From Budorcas taxicolor (Eukaryota > Chordata > Mammalia > Artiodactyla > Bovidae), in contig NC_068910.1 in assembly GCF_023091745.1 (NCBI RefSeq), positions 90,586,170 through 90,650,169 of the forward strand: a stretch of DNA of 64,000 bases. Direction: 5' to 3'. This document shows positions 1-11,225 of the stretch, one piece after another (positions within the stretch are counted from its first letter, which is position 1; each line of letters starts with the position of its first letter). The notes beneath the pieces were generated by a model that saw only the letters and a program-made list of their open reading frames with translations, did not search any database and was not told the DNA's origin. Both the position numbers and the translations under genes were made by a program.

Positions 1-409
1 GTAAGCCAGAAAGAAAAACACCAATACAGTATACTAACGCATATATATGGAATTTAGAAAGATGGCAATGATGACCCTGTATGCAAGACAGCAAAAGAGA
101 CACAGATGTGTATAGCGGACTTTTGGACTCAGAGGGAGAGGGAGAGGGTGGGATGATTTGGGAGAATGGCATTGAAACATGTATACTACCATGCAAGAAT
201 CAAATCGCCAGTCTATGTCCAATGCAGGATACAGCATGCTTCTGGCTGGTGCACGGGGATGACCCAGAGGGATGTTATGGGGAGGGAGGTGGGAGGGGGG
301 TTCATGTTTGGGAACATATGTACACCCATGGTGGATTCATGTCAATGTATGGCAAAACCAATACAGTATTGTAAAGTAAAATAAAGTAAAAATAAATTAA
401 AAAAAAAAA
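1..409 (+). mobile_element. L1 LINE 3' end (bovine type), cut by window edge
   Basis: This is the last few codons of L1 ORF2 followed by the 3'UTR and an A-rich tail. The first 57 bases match the codons and stop that end the ORF2 copy at 35889. After that come the G-rich 'agggagaggg' stretch, the run 'gggaggtgggagggg', the 'ggcaaaaccaatacagtattgtaaag' type end and a poly-A tail near 397-409. The 5' part lies outside the window, so its full length is unknown. The short ORFs in it are 3'UTR shadows, not genes. Family assignment is from memory of the bovine L1 3' end and from repeated matches inside this window. Confidence 0.9.
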
Positions 410-414
410 ATAGA

Positions 415-1065
415 GGTAGCCCCAACAATATATCATCCAGATCTCTCAGTGAATCACAGATAAATTCACAGAAAATGAACAGATGCAGCACTATTTAATT
501 AATGCTATTTATTTGAGGTAATGTGCCCAGCTACAGCACAGTTACCTGGAGTGGTTTTTAAACATGCAGGTTCCCAGCGGGCAATGGGCCCCAGGAATCT
601 TGATTTCACCAGTATCCCCAATAATGTGATGCACACAGAGTTTAAAAGCTACTGATTGAAGGAATTGAAAATAACAACATGGATTGTATTCTGGATAAAC
701 TGATACAGATCTAATTAAATTATACTAGAAAGAATATTTTATAGTTAAATATCATTGAATAAAATAACAAAATGTGAGAGTCAAGAAAATGTTTGCTTGG
801 TGATATTTTTGCCTCAGTTTCTTTTTGTGTCCAGTGTCATTGTCTATTCCTTTCCCATGAATGAAGATTTTAGTTTATATATCAGCTAAAACTTTAATGA
901 CATTTTAGAAATATTAGTCAAAATGTCTAAATCAGCTTGGTTAAAACTGCATGAGACAATCCAGATAAGATAAACAGGTATCTATACTTAAATGCTTAAT
1001 AGACACAAGTTAGTGAAAACAAGTGTTTTGTCAATAACTACCACTTTTTCTTTTAAGAAAATTCT
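415..1065. other. AT-rich single-copy DNA, nothing recognised
   Basis: No ORF above background, no SINE or LINE end and no tandem repeat was recognised between the L1 tail and the next L1 fragment. Confidence 0.6.
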
Positions 1066-1153
1066 TTTTTTATATATTTTTTTAATTTTTATTTTTACTT
1101 TATTTTACTTTACAATACTGTATTGGTTTTGCCATACATTGACATGAATCCAA
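1066..1153 (-). mobile_element. Short L1 3'-end fragment
   Basis: A T-rich start followed by the reverse complement of the last ~75 bases of the L1 at 1-409. A severely 5'-truncated minus-strand insertion fits: poly-A tail plus L1 3' terminus only. Confidence 0.8.
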
Positions 1154-2171
1154 TGTTTTCATTTTTTATGAAAGAAAACTAAGTATTTCACAGAAACCTT
1201 AACTAAACTTCATTTTGTACAGTCTTCTTTCTTTTTATAGAAGCATCTTTGTCCTAGCTTCAGCTTTTATATTTTGAAAGGTTTCAAAAATGTCTTATTT
1301 CTTATTTTGAAAGGGAATAACATATTGAATCCGTACTGAGTACATGGATTACATATCCAGAAGAGGAACAGGTCCAGCTAAGCAACTCTTTTTCTTCTTT
1401 GTTGGATATCAGTGTAGGTTCTAATGAGCTCAGTCTCCTGGGGAGCATTTTAATGGGTTTTTTTCGCCTCCCCTGACGACCATGTTTATGCTAAGTTTTG
1501 ATACAGTAGACAAGACTTGTGTCGTAATTAGCATTCAAATGGACCACTGATTTCCCTTTCCTGAGTGGGTCTATTTCCAGGTTTAGAAATGGAATCCAAT
1601 GGGTTAGAGGTTATAATAATCAAGACATATTAACAATTCAAATGTTAAAAATACAAGATACCACGGTGCAAAAAGGAAGCATCACCCTTGTCACAGAGTG
1701 GTTAAACCACTGAATGGGAACAAAATAATGAAGAGGGAAAACTTTCATGGCTAATGGTCTATGAGCAAATGTGAGTGTAGCAGCAAGAAAAATAAAATGC
1801 TAAGTACAAAGTCAAAGCAATATTGAAAGATGGAATATGCTGGGGTATTTTTTAGGTTTAAAACTTCTCAGTGTCTTTAATTGTCTTCTATGTAGTCATT
1901 TGATAAAATTCAAGGAAGAGAAAAATGAGATAAAAATTCAGTGTACCTGCTTGATAGCTATTTTAGGATATTTTAGAGATTCATCTGATGACGTTAATAA
2001 GGAGTTGGCAATTACTCCAGACCAACACTGGGGATCACTATTTTACAAGTTCCTTAAAAATTGTCATAGTTTCAGAAAAGATTTAACATTTTATATAGTA
2101 ACATCTGGGGACACAGAAACCCTTCAAAATCTAATGAAATCCTTGTGCCTTAACAGTGCCATCCTTAGAGA

Positions 2172-2223
2172 AATACATATCTATTCATACAAGCAATAAT
2201 ACATATCTATTCATACAAGCAAT
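2172..2223. repeat. 26-bp direct tandem duplication
   Basis: Bases 2172-2197 are repeated exactly at 2198-2223, followed by a 5-base start of a third copy. The unit begins 'aatacatatctattcatac'. Exact identity suggests a recent slippage or duplication event. Confidence 0.95.
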
Positions 2224-2763
2224 AATACTGTTTTTGATCATTAAATTAAAAAGATGTAATAAAGAGTAGAGTGACTTTACACTTCAAGTTTTCAATGAAT
2301 AATAGTCATTAAATTTATTTTTAAAATTGGTCTAACTATGATTTTCCTTTTTTTCTAAGTATATGCTTATATTGAATGGTTAAAAATTAATAAAATAAAG
2401 AACCTGAATAAAAGCATACATTTAAAAATTTGATTTTACAATATATCGCTCTCTCAAACACTTACAAAGTAATAAAAGGATAACAGTTTGGTGAACTATA
2501 ATCTACCAGATTTTCAGAATATCAAAATAGTCATTATTATTCACATCTACAAGTGAATGGGAAAGCAGAAGAAATTAAACTCACAGTATTTTCTTTAAAT
2601 AACTAGTTTTGCTACATTTATGCTCTACACAAATAACATGAATATATTTTTAGCACAATTAACCAAATACCCTTGAGCCTAGTTTCCTGTTCATGGCTTT
2701 AGGCTGGTTAATGTGAAATTTAATTTGTGCTAATCTTCTCAAAGTTAGCAAAGTGTGAAATAC

Positions 2764-2793
2764 ACTGTACGTTGGATTTATCCAACGTACAGT
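2764..2793. repeat. Near-perfect palindrome (14-bp arms, 2-bp loop)
   Basis: Left arm 2764-2777 is 'actgtacgttggat'; right arm 2780-2793 is its exact reverse complement, with 'tt' between. No element boundary was recognised around it. Confidence 0.95.
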
Positions 2794-3146
2794 AGCATTG
2801 AATTGATGTAAAATTTTAGAAAATAATGTCTTAGAATTTTCTAATCAAAAGAAAAAGAAGTAACATCAATGATCCATTATTAGAGTTGAAACTATGCTAC
2901 AATTATAAAGGGACAAAATGTCAAGGGTAGACCAGTACTCACTGCATATCACAAAGAGCTCTTAAAGTGAATTTATAAATTATAGAACTCTATTTAAAGA
3001 CACAGCTACAAATTATTTCTTTTTAAGCCGGAACCCAAGAGTTGTGGAGAAATCACCTGAATGTGGCCTGTAACAACAACAAAAAATTCTGTTCGGGTCC
3101 CAGAAACTATCTAATCAAGCAATTGTCCAGGATCAGAGGAGCTAAG

Positions 3147-3353
3147 GGGGCTTCCTCGGTGGCTCAGACAGTAAACAATCTACCTGAAATGCAGGAGATC
3201 TGGATTCAGTTCCTGGGTGGGGGAGATCCCCTGGAGAAAGAAGTGGCCACCCACTCCAGTATTCTTGCCTGGATAAGTCCATGACTAGAGGAGTCTGTCT
3301 GGCTACAGTCCATGGGGTTCCAAGAGCCCCATGACTGAGCAACTAACACTTTC
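3147..3353 (+). mobile_element. Bov-tA SINE
   Basis: A tRNA-derived head ('ggcttcctcggtggctcag', A-box like; diverged B-box near 3205) is followed by the Bov-A body ('cactccagtattcttgcc') and an 'aactaacacttt' tail. It is fairly diverged, indicating an older copy. Such SINEs carry internal Pol III promoters and are thought to be mobilised by BovB. Confidence 0.9.
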
Positions 3354-3461
3354 CAGCTAGTCAGGATAGAAGGAAGAAAATGTAAAAGAAAAATGTAATA
3401 TATTTTTATCAGGCTAATACAAATTTTATCAATAAAGTTTTTAATAAATTACAACACAGTT

Positions 3462-3679
3462 AGGACTTCCCAGGTGGCATTATTGGTAAAGAACCAGGCT
3501 GCCAATGGGGGATATGTAATAGATGTGGGTTCCATCCCTGGTTCAGGAAGATGCCCTGGAGGAGAGCATGGCAACACACTGTAGTCTTCTGGCCTGGAGA
3601 ATTCCATAGACAGAGGACCCTGGTGGGCAACAGTCCATGAGGTCACACACAGTCAGACGCAGTTGCACAGCTAACACTG
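3462..3679 (+). mobile_element. Bov-tA SINE, diverged
   Basis: Recognised by 'ggacttcccaggtggcat', the B-box-like 'gggttccatccct' and the Bov-A body through the 'cagctaacactg' tail. There is an insertion within the tRNA part, around 3505-3520. Confidence 0.85.
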
Positions 3680-4235
3680 CTATTACTAGAAGAGTCAAGA
3701 TTTGGAGTTTCTCTTCTGTATAGGAACTGTCCTGACTCTCTTCAAAGTATAAAATATGGAGGACTCTTTATATTTAGAGAAGTCTGTGAAACTATTTAGG
3801 TATACAACCAAGTTACATACCTACTTCCTCTAAAATGTTTTAGTGGCACAGATAAATAACTTATAAATGCACAGTAGGTGGTAAGAAAAATGAGTGTAGT
3901 GTACAATTTGTATTCTAAATGCACAGGGCTATTACACTGAAAGAAAATTCTACAAAACACTTAATGGATTAAACTTGAAAAGGAGTAATGATGTGAAAAA
4001 ATATATAGGAGAAGAAGCAAATTGCATGCAATAAGGCAGAAAATAAAATTCAGTGAGATTTAGGTTTGTACAAACAGTTATCTCAAACAAGTCACTCAGT
4101 TTGCATTCTCTTTTGGGAACACATAACAGAGCTATGGAAAAGCAGTAAGGGTTGAATAACTTGATCATACAAAATTAAAATATACATGTGTGTGCATGTG
4201 TGTCTATTTAGGTACATGATATTGAAAGCCATACA
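3680..4235. other. Unassigned AT-rich DNA
   Basis: No gene or repeat family recognised. A short TG-rich stretch occurs at 4183-4203. Confidence 0.5.
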
Positions 4236-4305
4236 TCCAGGGATAGAACCCAGGTCTCCTACATTGCAGGCAGATGCTTTACCCTCTGAGTCACCAGGGA
4301 AGCCC
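4236..4305 (-). mobile_element. Bov-tA tRNA-head fragment
   Basis: Only the tRNA-like head is present, reversed: the B-box complement 'gggatagaaccc' and ending 'tcaccagggaagccc'. The Bov-A body is missing, so this is a truncated remnant. Confidence 0.85.
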
Positions 4306-5107
4306 TAGTTTAACAATATACTAGCATTTAAAAGAGATGAAAGGCAAATAAATTAGAAAATCATTTCAAATAACTCATAGTAACCCTACTACCCCATGAT
4401 GAGCTCAATATGTTCAGTTAAAATACACAAAATTTCTTTGAAATTTAAAATGCCATCAAGTATAAGGTACTATGAGACATAATACATTACATGGCAAAGG
4501 AAGAAAAATTTATGAATTGTGAAAACAATTTTATTCTTTTATGTGACTGTGAATACACATTTGTGGAACAAATAAATATGTCTTCTTCCTGTATGAAGAC
4601 AATGGTATGACACTATTTTTAACACAATGAGTACTTTGATTTATTTCTTATGGAAGATAGTCAACCCAAATATAAAAACATAGGTGGGAAAAATTACTTA
4701 GTTATAGTTAGGATGCTTTTATTTATAAGAGAAAGACTTGGAAAAAAGAAAAGAAAAATTCACAGGTTAATTAAAAAAACTTTATTTCCTAATTTAAAAA
4801 GAGCTACAAATTTCAAATTTACCTTGTAATAGACGCAAAAATTTTTTCATAATTTGTAACACTGCAGTCTAATTTGTCCAGAAAAGATGTTGAAAAATGT
4901 AACATTCATATCTTTTAGAATAAAAAACACCCTCAATAATCTACATCAGAGAACTTTCTAGATAAATTGGCTGGTTGGAATAATTCTCTCTTTTGATCAT
5001 AATTAGAAAAATAATATATGATAGCAAAATGGTCAACAGTTAGCTATGGCTGTATGTTTACTATGTTCATAATTATTCCTATGTATTATGAAGCTGTTGA
5101 CAAGTTA
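4306..5107. other. AT-rich single-copy DNA
   Basis: Nothing recognised on either strand; only short chance ORFs. Confidence 0.5.
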
Positions 5108-5116
5108 TTTATAAGT

Positions 5117-6724
5117 CAGTCAGTCAGTCAGTTCAGTTGTTCAGTCACGTCTGATTCTTTGTGACCCCATGAATTGCAGCACGCCAGGCCTCCCTGTCCA
5201 TCACCAACTCCCAGAGTTCACTCAGACTCACGTCCATCAAGTCAGTGATGCCATCCAGCCATCTCATCCTCTGTCGTCCCCTTCTCCTCCTGCCCCCAAT
5301 CCCTCCCAGCATCAGAGTCTTTTCCAGTGAGTCAACTCTTCCCATGAGGTGGCCAAAGTACTGGAGTTTCAGCTTTCGCATCATTCCTTCCAAAGAACAT
5401 CCAGGACTGATCTTCAGAAAGGACTGGTTGGATGTTCCTGCAGTCCAAGGGACTCTCAAGAGTCTTCTCCAACACCACAGTTCAAAAGCATCAGTTCTTT
5501 GGTACTCAGCCTTCTTCACAGTCCAACACTCACATCCATGACCATTGGAAAAACCATAGCCTTGGCTAGACGAATCTTTGTTGGCAATTCTCTGCTTTTG
5601 AATATGCTATCAAGGTTGGTCATAACTTTTCTTCCAATGAGCAAGCGTCTTTTAATTTCATGGCTGCAGTCACCATCTGCAGTGATTTTGGAGCCCCCAA
5701 AGATAAAGTCTGACACTGTTTCCCTATCTATTTCCCATGAAGTGATGGGACCAGATGCCATGATCTTCGTTGTCTGAATGTTGAGCTTTAAGCCAACTTT
5801 TTCACTCTTCTCTTTCACTTTCATCAAGAGGCTTTTGAGTTCCTCTTCACTTTCTGCCATAAGGGTGGTGTCATCTACATATCTGAAGTTATTGATATTT
5901 CTCCTGGCAATCTTGATTCCAGTTTGTGTTTCTTCCAGCCCAGCGTTTCTCACGATGTACTCTACATATAAGTTAAATAAGCAGGGTGACAATATACAGA
6001 CTTGATGTACTCCTTTTCCTATTTGGAACCAGTCTATTGTTCCATGTCCAGTTCCAACTGTTGCTTCTTTACCTGCATATCGGTTTCTCAAGAGGCAGGT
6101 CAGGTGGTCTGGGATTCCCACCTCTTTCAGAATTTTCCACAGTTTATTGTGATCCACAGAGTCAAAGGCTTTGGCATAGTTAATAAAGAAGAATAGATGT
6201 TTTTCTGGAACTCTCTTGTTTTTTCAATGATCCAGTGGATGTTGGCAAACTGATCTCTGGTTCCTCTGCCTTTTCTAAAACCAGCTTGAACATCGGGCAA
6301 TTCATGGTTCACGTATTGCTGAAGCCTGGCTTGGAGAATTTTGAGCATTAGTTTACTAGCAAGTGAGATGAGTGCAATTGTGTGGTAGTTTGAGCGTTCT
6401 TTGGCATTGCCTTTCTTTGGGATTGGAATGAAAACTGAACTTTTCCAGTCATCTGGCCATTGCTGAGTTTTCCAAATGTGCTGGCATATTGAGTGCAGCA
6501 CTTTCACAGCATCATCTTTCAGGATTTGAAGTAGCTCCACTGGAATTCCATCACCTCCACTAGCTTTGTTCGTAACGATGCTTTCTAAGGCCCACTTGAC
6601 TTCACATTCCAGGATGTCTGGCTCTAGGTGAGTGATCATACCATTGTGATTATCTTGGTTGTGAAGATCTTTTTTGTACAATTCTTCTGTGTAAATTCTT
6701 GCCACCTCTTCTTAATATCTTCTG
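5117..6724 (-). mobile_element. BovB (RTE) LINE, 5'-truncated, TSD-flanked
   Basis: The 3' terminus is at 5117 (CAGT/TTCAG repeats, the complement of the BovB tail) and the 5' truncation is near 6724. It is flanked by a 9-bp target duplication TTTATAAGT at 5108-5116 and 6725-6733. The reverse-transcriptase ORF is split into three frames: 6705-6127 (fingers), 6157-5516 (palm and linker) and 5519-5145 (C-terminus, with the basic GGRRRRGRQRMRW stretch). The palm box reads RYVDD instead of the usual YADD. The copy is therefore both frameshifted and altered at the active-site box. Confidence 0.93.
5145..6705 (-). pseudogene. BovB reverse transcriptase, three-frame remnant
   Basis: Read on the minus strand, the protein starts near 6705 with the region 'NKASGGDGIPVELL', continues through 'AGFRKGRGTRDQ' and 'SPCLFNLYVEY' to the RYVDD box, then the C-terminal 'MDREAWRAAIHGV'. 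Frame changes fall near 6150 and 5517. No endonuclease domain is present because of the 5' truncation. In RTE elements this enzyme copies the element RNA at a nicked target; this copy cannot encode it. Confidence 0.88.
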
Positions 6725-6733
6725 TTTATAAGT

Positions 6734-7321
6734 AACTGTGTAGTAATCATGTAATTGTCTAGTTTAACAAGTGATTCAGATTCTCATCACTAAATATGTG
6801 GAATTAAGTGATCTGTCTGTTCAAGACAGAGTAATATATATACAATGTATGTTCTCAGGCATGGCTTCAAGTTTTTTTAAAAAATTGCAACTTCTCTTTA
6901 CCCATTAAATTTTATCATCTTTCAAAGACTGTCATTGAGCCACTTTCCATATTTTTTGGCCAACACTGATTACTTTATTTCTGATCATCCAGATTGCCTT
7001 TATTTAAAAACTACAGTACTTATTGATTCATCAAAAATATTAGGAGAAAGTCTAGGGTTTAAATTTCCAATCTAGTGGTAGAAGAAATCTGCTTAAATAA
7101 GATTGATAAACCAGTAATTTGAAAAGAAAAATATATTTAATGGCATGAAATATGACAAAGGAGATCATAAAGTCAATAGACAAAAATATTTAAAGAAAAT
7201 TTTTTTCAACACAATGATGTAAGATTAACAACTGTAAAATACAAAGTCTTAGTAGTTTATTGAAGACTAAATCTAAATATCATGGAGCTTATATTACTTT
7301 TTTACTTGTTAATTACTTGTG
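6734..7321. other. AT-rich single-copy DNA
   Basis: No repeat family or gene recognised. Confidence 0.5.
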
Positions 7322-7412
7322 TTTCCCTCTTAGAATATAAGTTCCATGAGAATAGAACTTGTCTTTTGTTCACTATTTTAATATGATACCTAGAATAGTG
7401 TTTGAAATGTAG
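7322..7412 (+). mobile_element. L2-type LINE 3'-end remnant
   Basis: The stretch 'tagaatataagttccatgag', then '...cttgtcttttgttcact' and 'cctagaatagtgtttgaaa' follows the conserved L2 3' end (TAGAATGTAAGCTCCATGAG... order). It is strongly diverged, as expected of an ancient mammalian insertion. Confidence 0.6.
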
Positions 7413-7861
7413 GAGGAACAGAAGAAATATGAGCATAAAGATATTGCTTTACCCTCCACAACTAGTAAAATATAAAGAGAACAATTATATCTGTTGCTAA
7501 CTAGAATGTGGGTAAATTATATTCTTCACATTGCTAGAAAAATATGAGTTAGTAATTTTGGAAGGGAATTTCATAACAGCTATTAAAATTAGACACTATA
7601 ATATCACTCTGAGTTTTATCTTAGAAAAATGAAAATATGTAAAATATACATATCAAGACAGTGTTTAATGCAGAACTATTGATATATACAAAGCAGAAAG
7701 GGAAAAAAAAGATAAATGTTCATCAATAGAGAAATGCTGAAACAACTTTCTATACATCCCTATTATGAAACTTTAAGCAGACAAACAAACAAGGGTTGAA
7801 GCTATCCTAGTTGAAATGAAAAGATTTCCACTACTACTGGATGGGGGGAAAGGCAGAAAAG
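7413..7861. other. AT-rich DNA, possible old L1 fragment
   Basis: Around 7620-7800 the text 'gataaatgttcatcaatag' resembles the conserved L1 3' region 'aaatgtccatcaatagg', suggesting a degraded plus-strand L1M piece. The rest is unassigned. Confidence 0.35.
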
Positions 7862-8597
7862 TCCTCTGTCATCCCCTTCTCCTCCTGCCCTCAAGCTTTC
7901 CCAGCGTTAGGGTCTTTTCCAATGAGTCACTTCTTCGCATCAGGTGGCCAAAGTATTGGAGCTTTAGCTTCAGTATCAGCCCTTTCAATAAATATTCAGG
8001 ACTGATTTCCTTTAGGATTGACTGGTTTGATCTCCTTGCTGTCCAAGGGACTCTCAAGAGTCTTCTCCAACACCACAGTTCAAAAGCATCAGTTCTTTGG
8101 TGTTCAACTTTCTTTATGATCCAACTCTCACATCCATACATGACTTCAGGAAAAACGATAGCTTTGACTAGACGGACCTTTGTTGGCAAAGTAATGCCTC
8201 TGCTTTTTAATATGCTGTCTAGATTGATCATAGCTTTTCTTTCAAGGAGCAAGTGTCTAATTTCATGGTGGCAGTCACCATCCATAGTGATTTTGGAGCC
8301 CAATAAAAGAAAGTCTGTCACTGTTTCCATTGTTTCCCCATCTAGTTCCTATGAAGGGATGGGCCCAGATGCCGCGATCTTCGTTTTTTGAATGTTGAGT
8401 TTTAAGCCAACATTTTCACTCTCCTCTTGCACTTTCATCAAGAGGCTCTTTAGTTCCTCTTCACTTTCTGCCATAAAGATGGTGTCATCTACATATCTGA
8501 GGTTATTGATATTTCTCCTGGCAATGTTGATTCCAGCTGTGCATCATCCCATCTGGCATTTCACCTGATGTATTCTGCATATAAGTTAAATAATGGT
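7862..8597 (-). mobile_element. BovB LINE internal fragment
   Basis: The minus strand encodes the BovB RT C-terminal half. The ORF 8330-7869 holds 'GSKITMDGDCHHEI', 'VMYGCESW', 'AFELWCWRRLLRVPWTARR' and 'YFGHLMRRSDSLEKTL', ending in GRRRRG. The 3' tail of BovB (about 150 bp) is missing at 7862 and the 5' end stops near 8597 ('gcatataagttaaataa'). No target duplication was seen, so post-insertion deletion is likely. Confidence 0.9.
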
Positions 8598-8773
8598 CTG
8601 TTAGCATGGGTTAAATGTGAAGATTAATGACACTGGAAAGAAGGTAGGAGTGAGGAAGGGAGTGATGGGCAAAATACAAAAAGGATTTTATTAAGTTGAT
8701 ATATTCCTATTACATCATATAGGCATACAAAATATCTGAATGAAAAGTAATGCAGAATAATAAAAAGAAATGG

Positions 8774-8968
8774 AAAGTGAAAGTCGCTTAGTCCTGTCCA
8801 TCTGTTTACAACCCCACAGACTGTAGTCCGTAGAATTCTCCAGGCCAGAATACTGGAGTGGTAGCCATTCCCTTCTCGAGGGGATCTTCCCAACCCAGGG
8901 TTTGAACCCAGGTTTCCCGCATCGCAGGGGGATTCTTCACTACCTTAGCCACTCACTAGAGAATCCTG
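8774..8968 (-). mobile_element. Bov-tA SINE
   Basis: Reverse-oriented: 'gtgaaagtcgcttagtc' tail side, Bov-A body 'gaattctccaggccagaata', then 'cccaacccagggtttgaaccc' (B-box complement) and a diverged head near 8950. Confidence 0.9.
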
Positions 8969-9606
8969 ACCAAGGGAGTTATTTAATGAATTTAATGAAC
9001 TACTTAATGAAGATCAATTTTTTTTCAATTAAGGCAGAGTGCAGTTATTTATTAATCATGCTAGTAAATGCAAACAATATGGACCAGTGATCTGACTCTT
9101 CTCTCTCATAACACACATTCCTTATAACAAAGTGCTTTAACTCCATATATGATCTGGATTGAGTTAGCCTGAACTCAGCTTCACTGGAATAGGATATTCT
9201 TCCTTCTCAACCTCTGACACTTATTAGAGGGACAAAGAGGATTGAAGTTAGTGGAGGTATTAAAAACAGTACAGCTGGAACAGACACCATGGTCCAAAAC
9301 CAGAATCAGGTTTTGAACAAGTCATAAGTAACAGCTTTCATATGAAAAAAAAAATCACTTTTATGTGTCAAAATTCTACACTAACATATGATAGGGGGGA
9401 AAGATGATTCTGAGAACTTGTGTATGTATGACTTTCTTCAACCTTCAACTCATCTATTGTACATATAGTTGGTCTTTTCATTTTATGTGGTTCAAGTCTC
9501 TCCCAAATTCAGTATTATAAGTTGAGATGACATAAATTGATTTGCACCATTTTTTTTATTATTTAAAATGTAGCATTAACCCAGGTGAGCATAGTTGTGT
9601 AAATGT
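8969..9606. other. Unassigned DNA
   Basis: No gene or repeat family recognised. Confidence 0.5.
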
Positions 9607-9960
9607 ATGAACATCATTTACTTTATTTTTAATTGGAGGAGAATTACTTTAAAATATTGTGATGGTTTCTGCCATACATCAATGGCAGAAACCATCAGCC
9701 ATAAGTATACTTATGTCCCCTCCCTCATAAACCTCCCTCCCCATCCCACCCCTCTAGATTGTCACAGAGCATCATATAATAAATTCCCACTGGCTTTTTA
9801 TGTTACATATGGCATTGTATATGTTTCAATGCTATTGTCTCAAATCATCTCACCTTCTCCCTCTCCAACTATGTCTAAAAATCTGTTCTCTATGTCTGCA
9901 TCTCCATTGCTGTCCTATATCCATGTATTGCTGTCCTATATCCGTACCATCTTTTGAAGA
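9607..9960 (-). mobile_element. L1 LINE 3'UTR fragment with internal hairpin
   Basis: A T-rich start, then 'aattggaggagaattactt' and 'gccatacatc', followed by the cytosine-rich stretch and 'aaatcatctcaccttc': the complement of the bovine L1 3'UTR in the same order as 57515-57870. Bases 9682-9697 replace the expected L1 sequence with an inverted copy of 9660-9675. A duplicated 'tgctgtcctatatcc' occurs near 9910-9945. Confidence 0.8.
9660..9697. repeat. Perfect 16-bp inverted repeat inside the L1 3'UTR
   Basis: Left arm 9660-9675 'tgatggtttctgccat', 6-base loop 'acatca', right arm 9682-9697 its exact reverse complement. The other L1 3'UTRs in this window do not have the right arm. Confidence 0.95.
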
Positions 9961-11054
9961 CTATTTTTTGAGAGAAAGGTTCTACTATTTCCATGAAGAA
10001 GATGAATGTACTAGGTGCAATTATGAACTTGAGTTAAATCTTCCTTCAATATTCATTCCCAAGAGAATGTGAGATCATCACTCCCTTCCTCCCCACTTTA
10101 TATATTCTCTTGAGAAATGGAGTCTGATTAGTTCATTTTGATTTTCAAGATATTTTCTTCTCAAAGCAGTTCAATAACACGAAATAGGGATATTTCCTTT
10201 ACTATTTCAACTTCAAGAATTTTGATCATTAAAACTATTTTTAGTTGAAGTTTGGAAGTACGGCACATATAGATTTCCTTTTGAAATATGGCTTTGAAGG
10301 AAGTGAGGGTCATGTAACCCATTTATAGCATTACTTTATGCTCTCTGTTCTGTTGCAAGACTTCCAAAGAATTAATTAAAAGTTGATAGGATTGCCCCTA
10401 AAAGCAATTATCCCTTCTGTCTGAAGTGCTGAGTATGCATTATTGAGTTTTCAAATAAACTGAAAAAAAACTTCAGTCAGGCAATAGTATTATCTTAATT
10501 TATAAACATTAACACAAGAAAATATCTGATTTGTTTTAAATGCTTACTCCACATTGTATTATCAGTATTATCTCTCCTTGCCTGTTTAAAAGCCTACCAG
10601 AATACATTTCCAATATATAATAACAGTGCACAATCATACATAATTTCTCTGATATTGAACAGAGTGCTCTAGTTGAGATGTTTTTGGAATTTAGAGACAG
10701 CATTTCAGCAGATTTATACTGTGCTTCAATTTCTCAGTTGAGGAACCCCTCTAACCTGTTTGTCTTTTCAATCTTGCAGTATGGAGGACTGAAGGCTTCA
10801 GGGACTTTTGACCTTTAACCTTTAAATCCTTTATCTTATCATTCTAACATGACTGTCCCATTTTCCATATAAACATTTAATTTTTCTCCCTCCACATATA
10901 TGCACACACACACACAAACACAATAAGAGATTAATGAAAGTTACAGGCAGCAATTGAAATTACTTGCATTGCAGAGTTTTCTGTTTCATCATATCTTTTA
11001 AAAAAAGTGAAGTCTTTGAAAAACAATAGCTATTATATTTTAGTGTCTTTATCA
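9961..11054. other. Mostly single-copy DNA
   Basis: No gene recognised. A short imperfect CA repeat lies at 10902-10922. Confidence 0.5.
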
Positions 11055-11225
11055 TGGCAAGAAACTGTGCTAAAGCCCAATTGTAATACTTTCATTTAAG
11101 GATGAAGAGTTAAAGCTCAGAGACGATGAGCTTGTCTGTGGGGGAGAGTAAGTTTTCAGACCAAGATCTGAATCTACAAAGTCTGATTCCAAAATCTCTC
11201 ATTATGTTGCCACACCTTAGTCACA
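11055..11225 (-). mobile_element. MIR SINE remnant
   Basis: The run 'aaggatgaagagttaaagctcagag', then 'cagaccaagatctgaatct', 'gtctgattccaaa' and 'tctcattatgttgcca' follows the antisense MIR core (ATGAGGAAACTGAGGCTCAGAG ... GATTTGAACCC ... CTGACTCCAAAGCC). It is strongly diverged. Confidence 0.6.

Larger units (their letters stand above)
1154..3145. other. AT-rich single-copy DNA with a hairpin and a small tandem duplication
   Basis: No repeat family or gene was recognised. A 120-codon ORF at 1837-2199 (+) starts with Met but shows no known domain. Its end falls in a 26-bp tandem duplication, so chance is the simplest explanation. A palindrome lies at 2764-2793. Confidence 0.5.

Noticed and set aside
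1837..2199. 120-codon plus-strand ORF as a possible gene
   Set aside because: No recognisable domain, AT-rich, ends inside a tandem duplication, no splice or poly-A context. Chance ORF is more likely.
5349..5777. Plus-strand ORFs antisense to BovB (also at 7816-8391, 22426-22803, 49285-49839, 63273-63710)
   Set aside because: They recur wherever BovB lies on the minus strand and are antisense shadows of the RT C-terminus.
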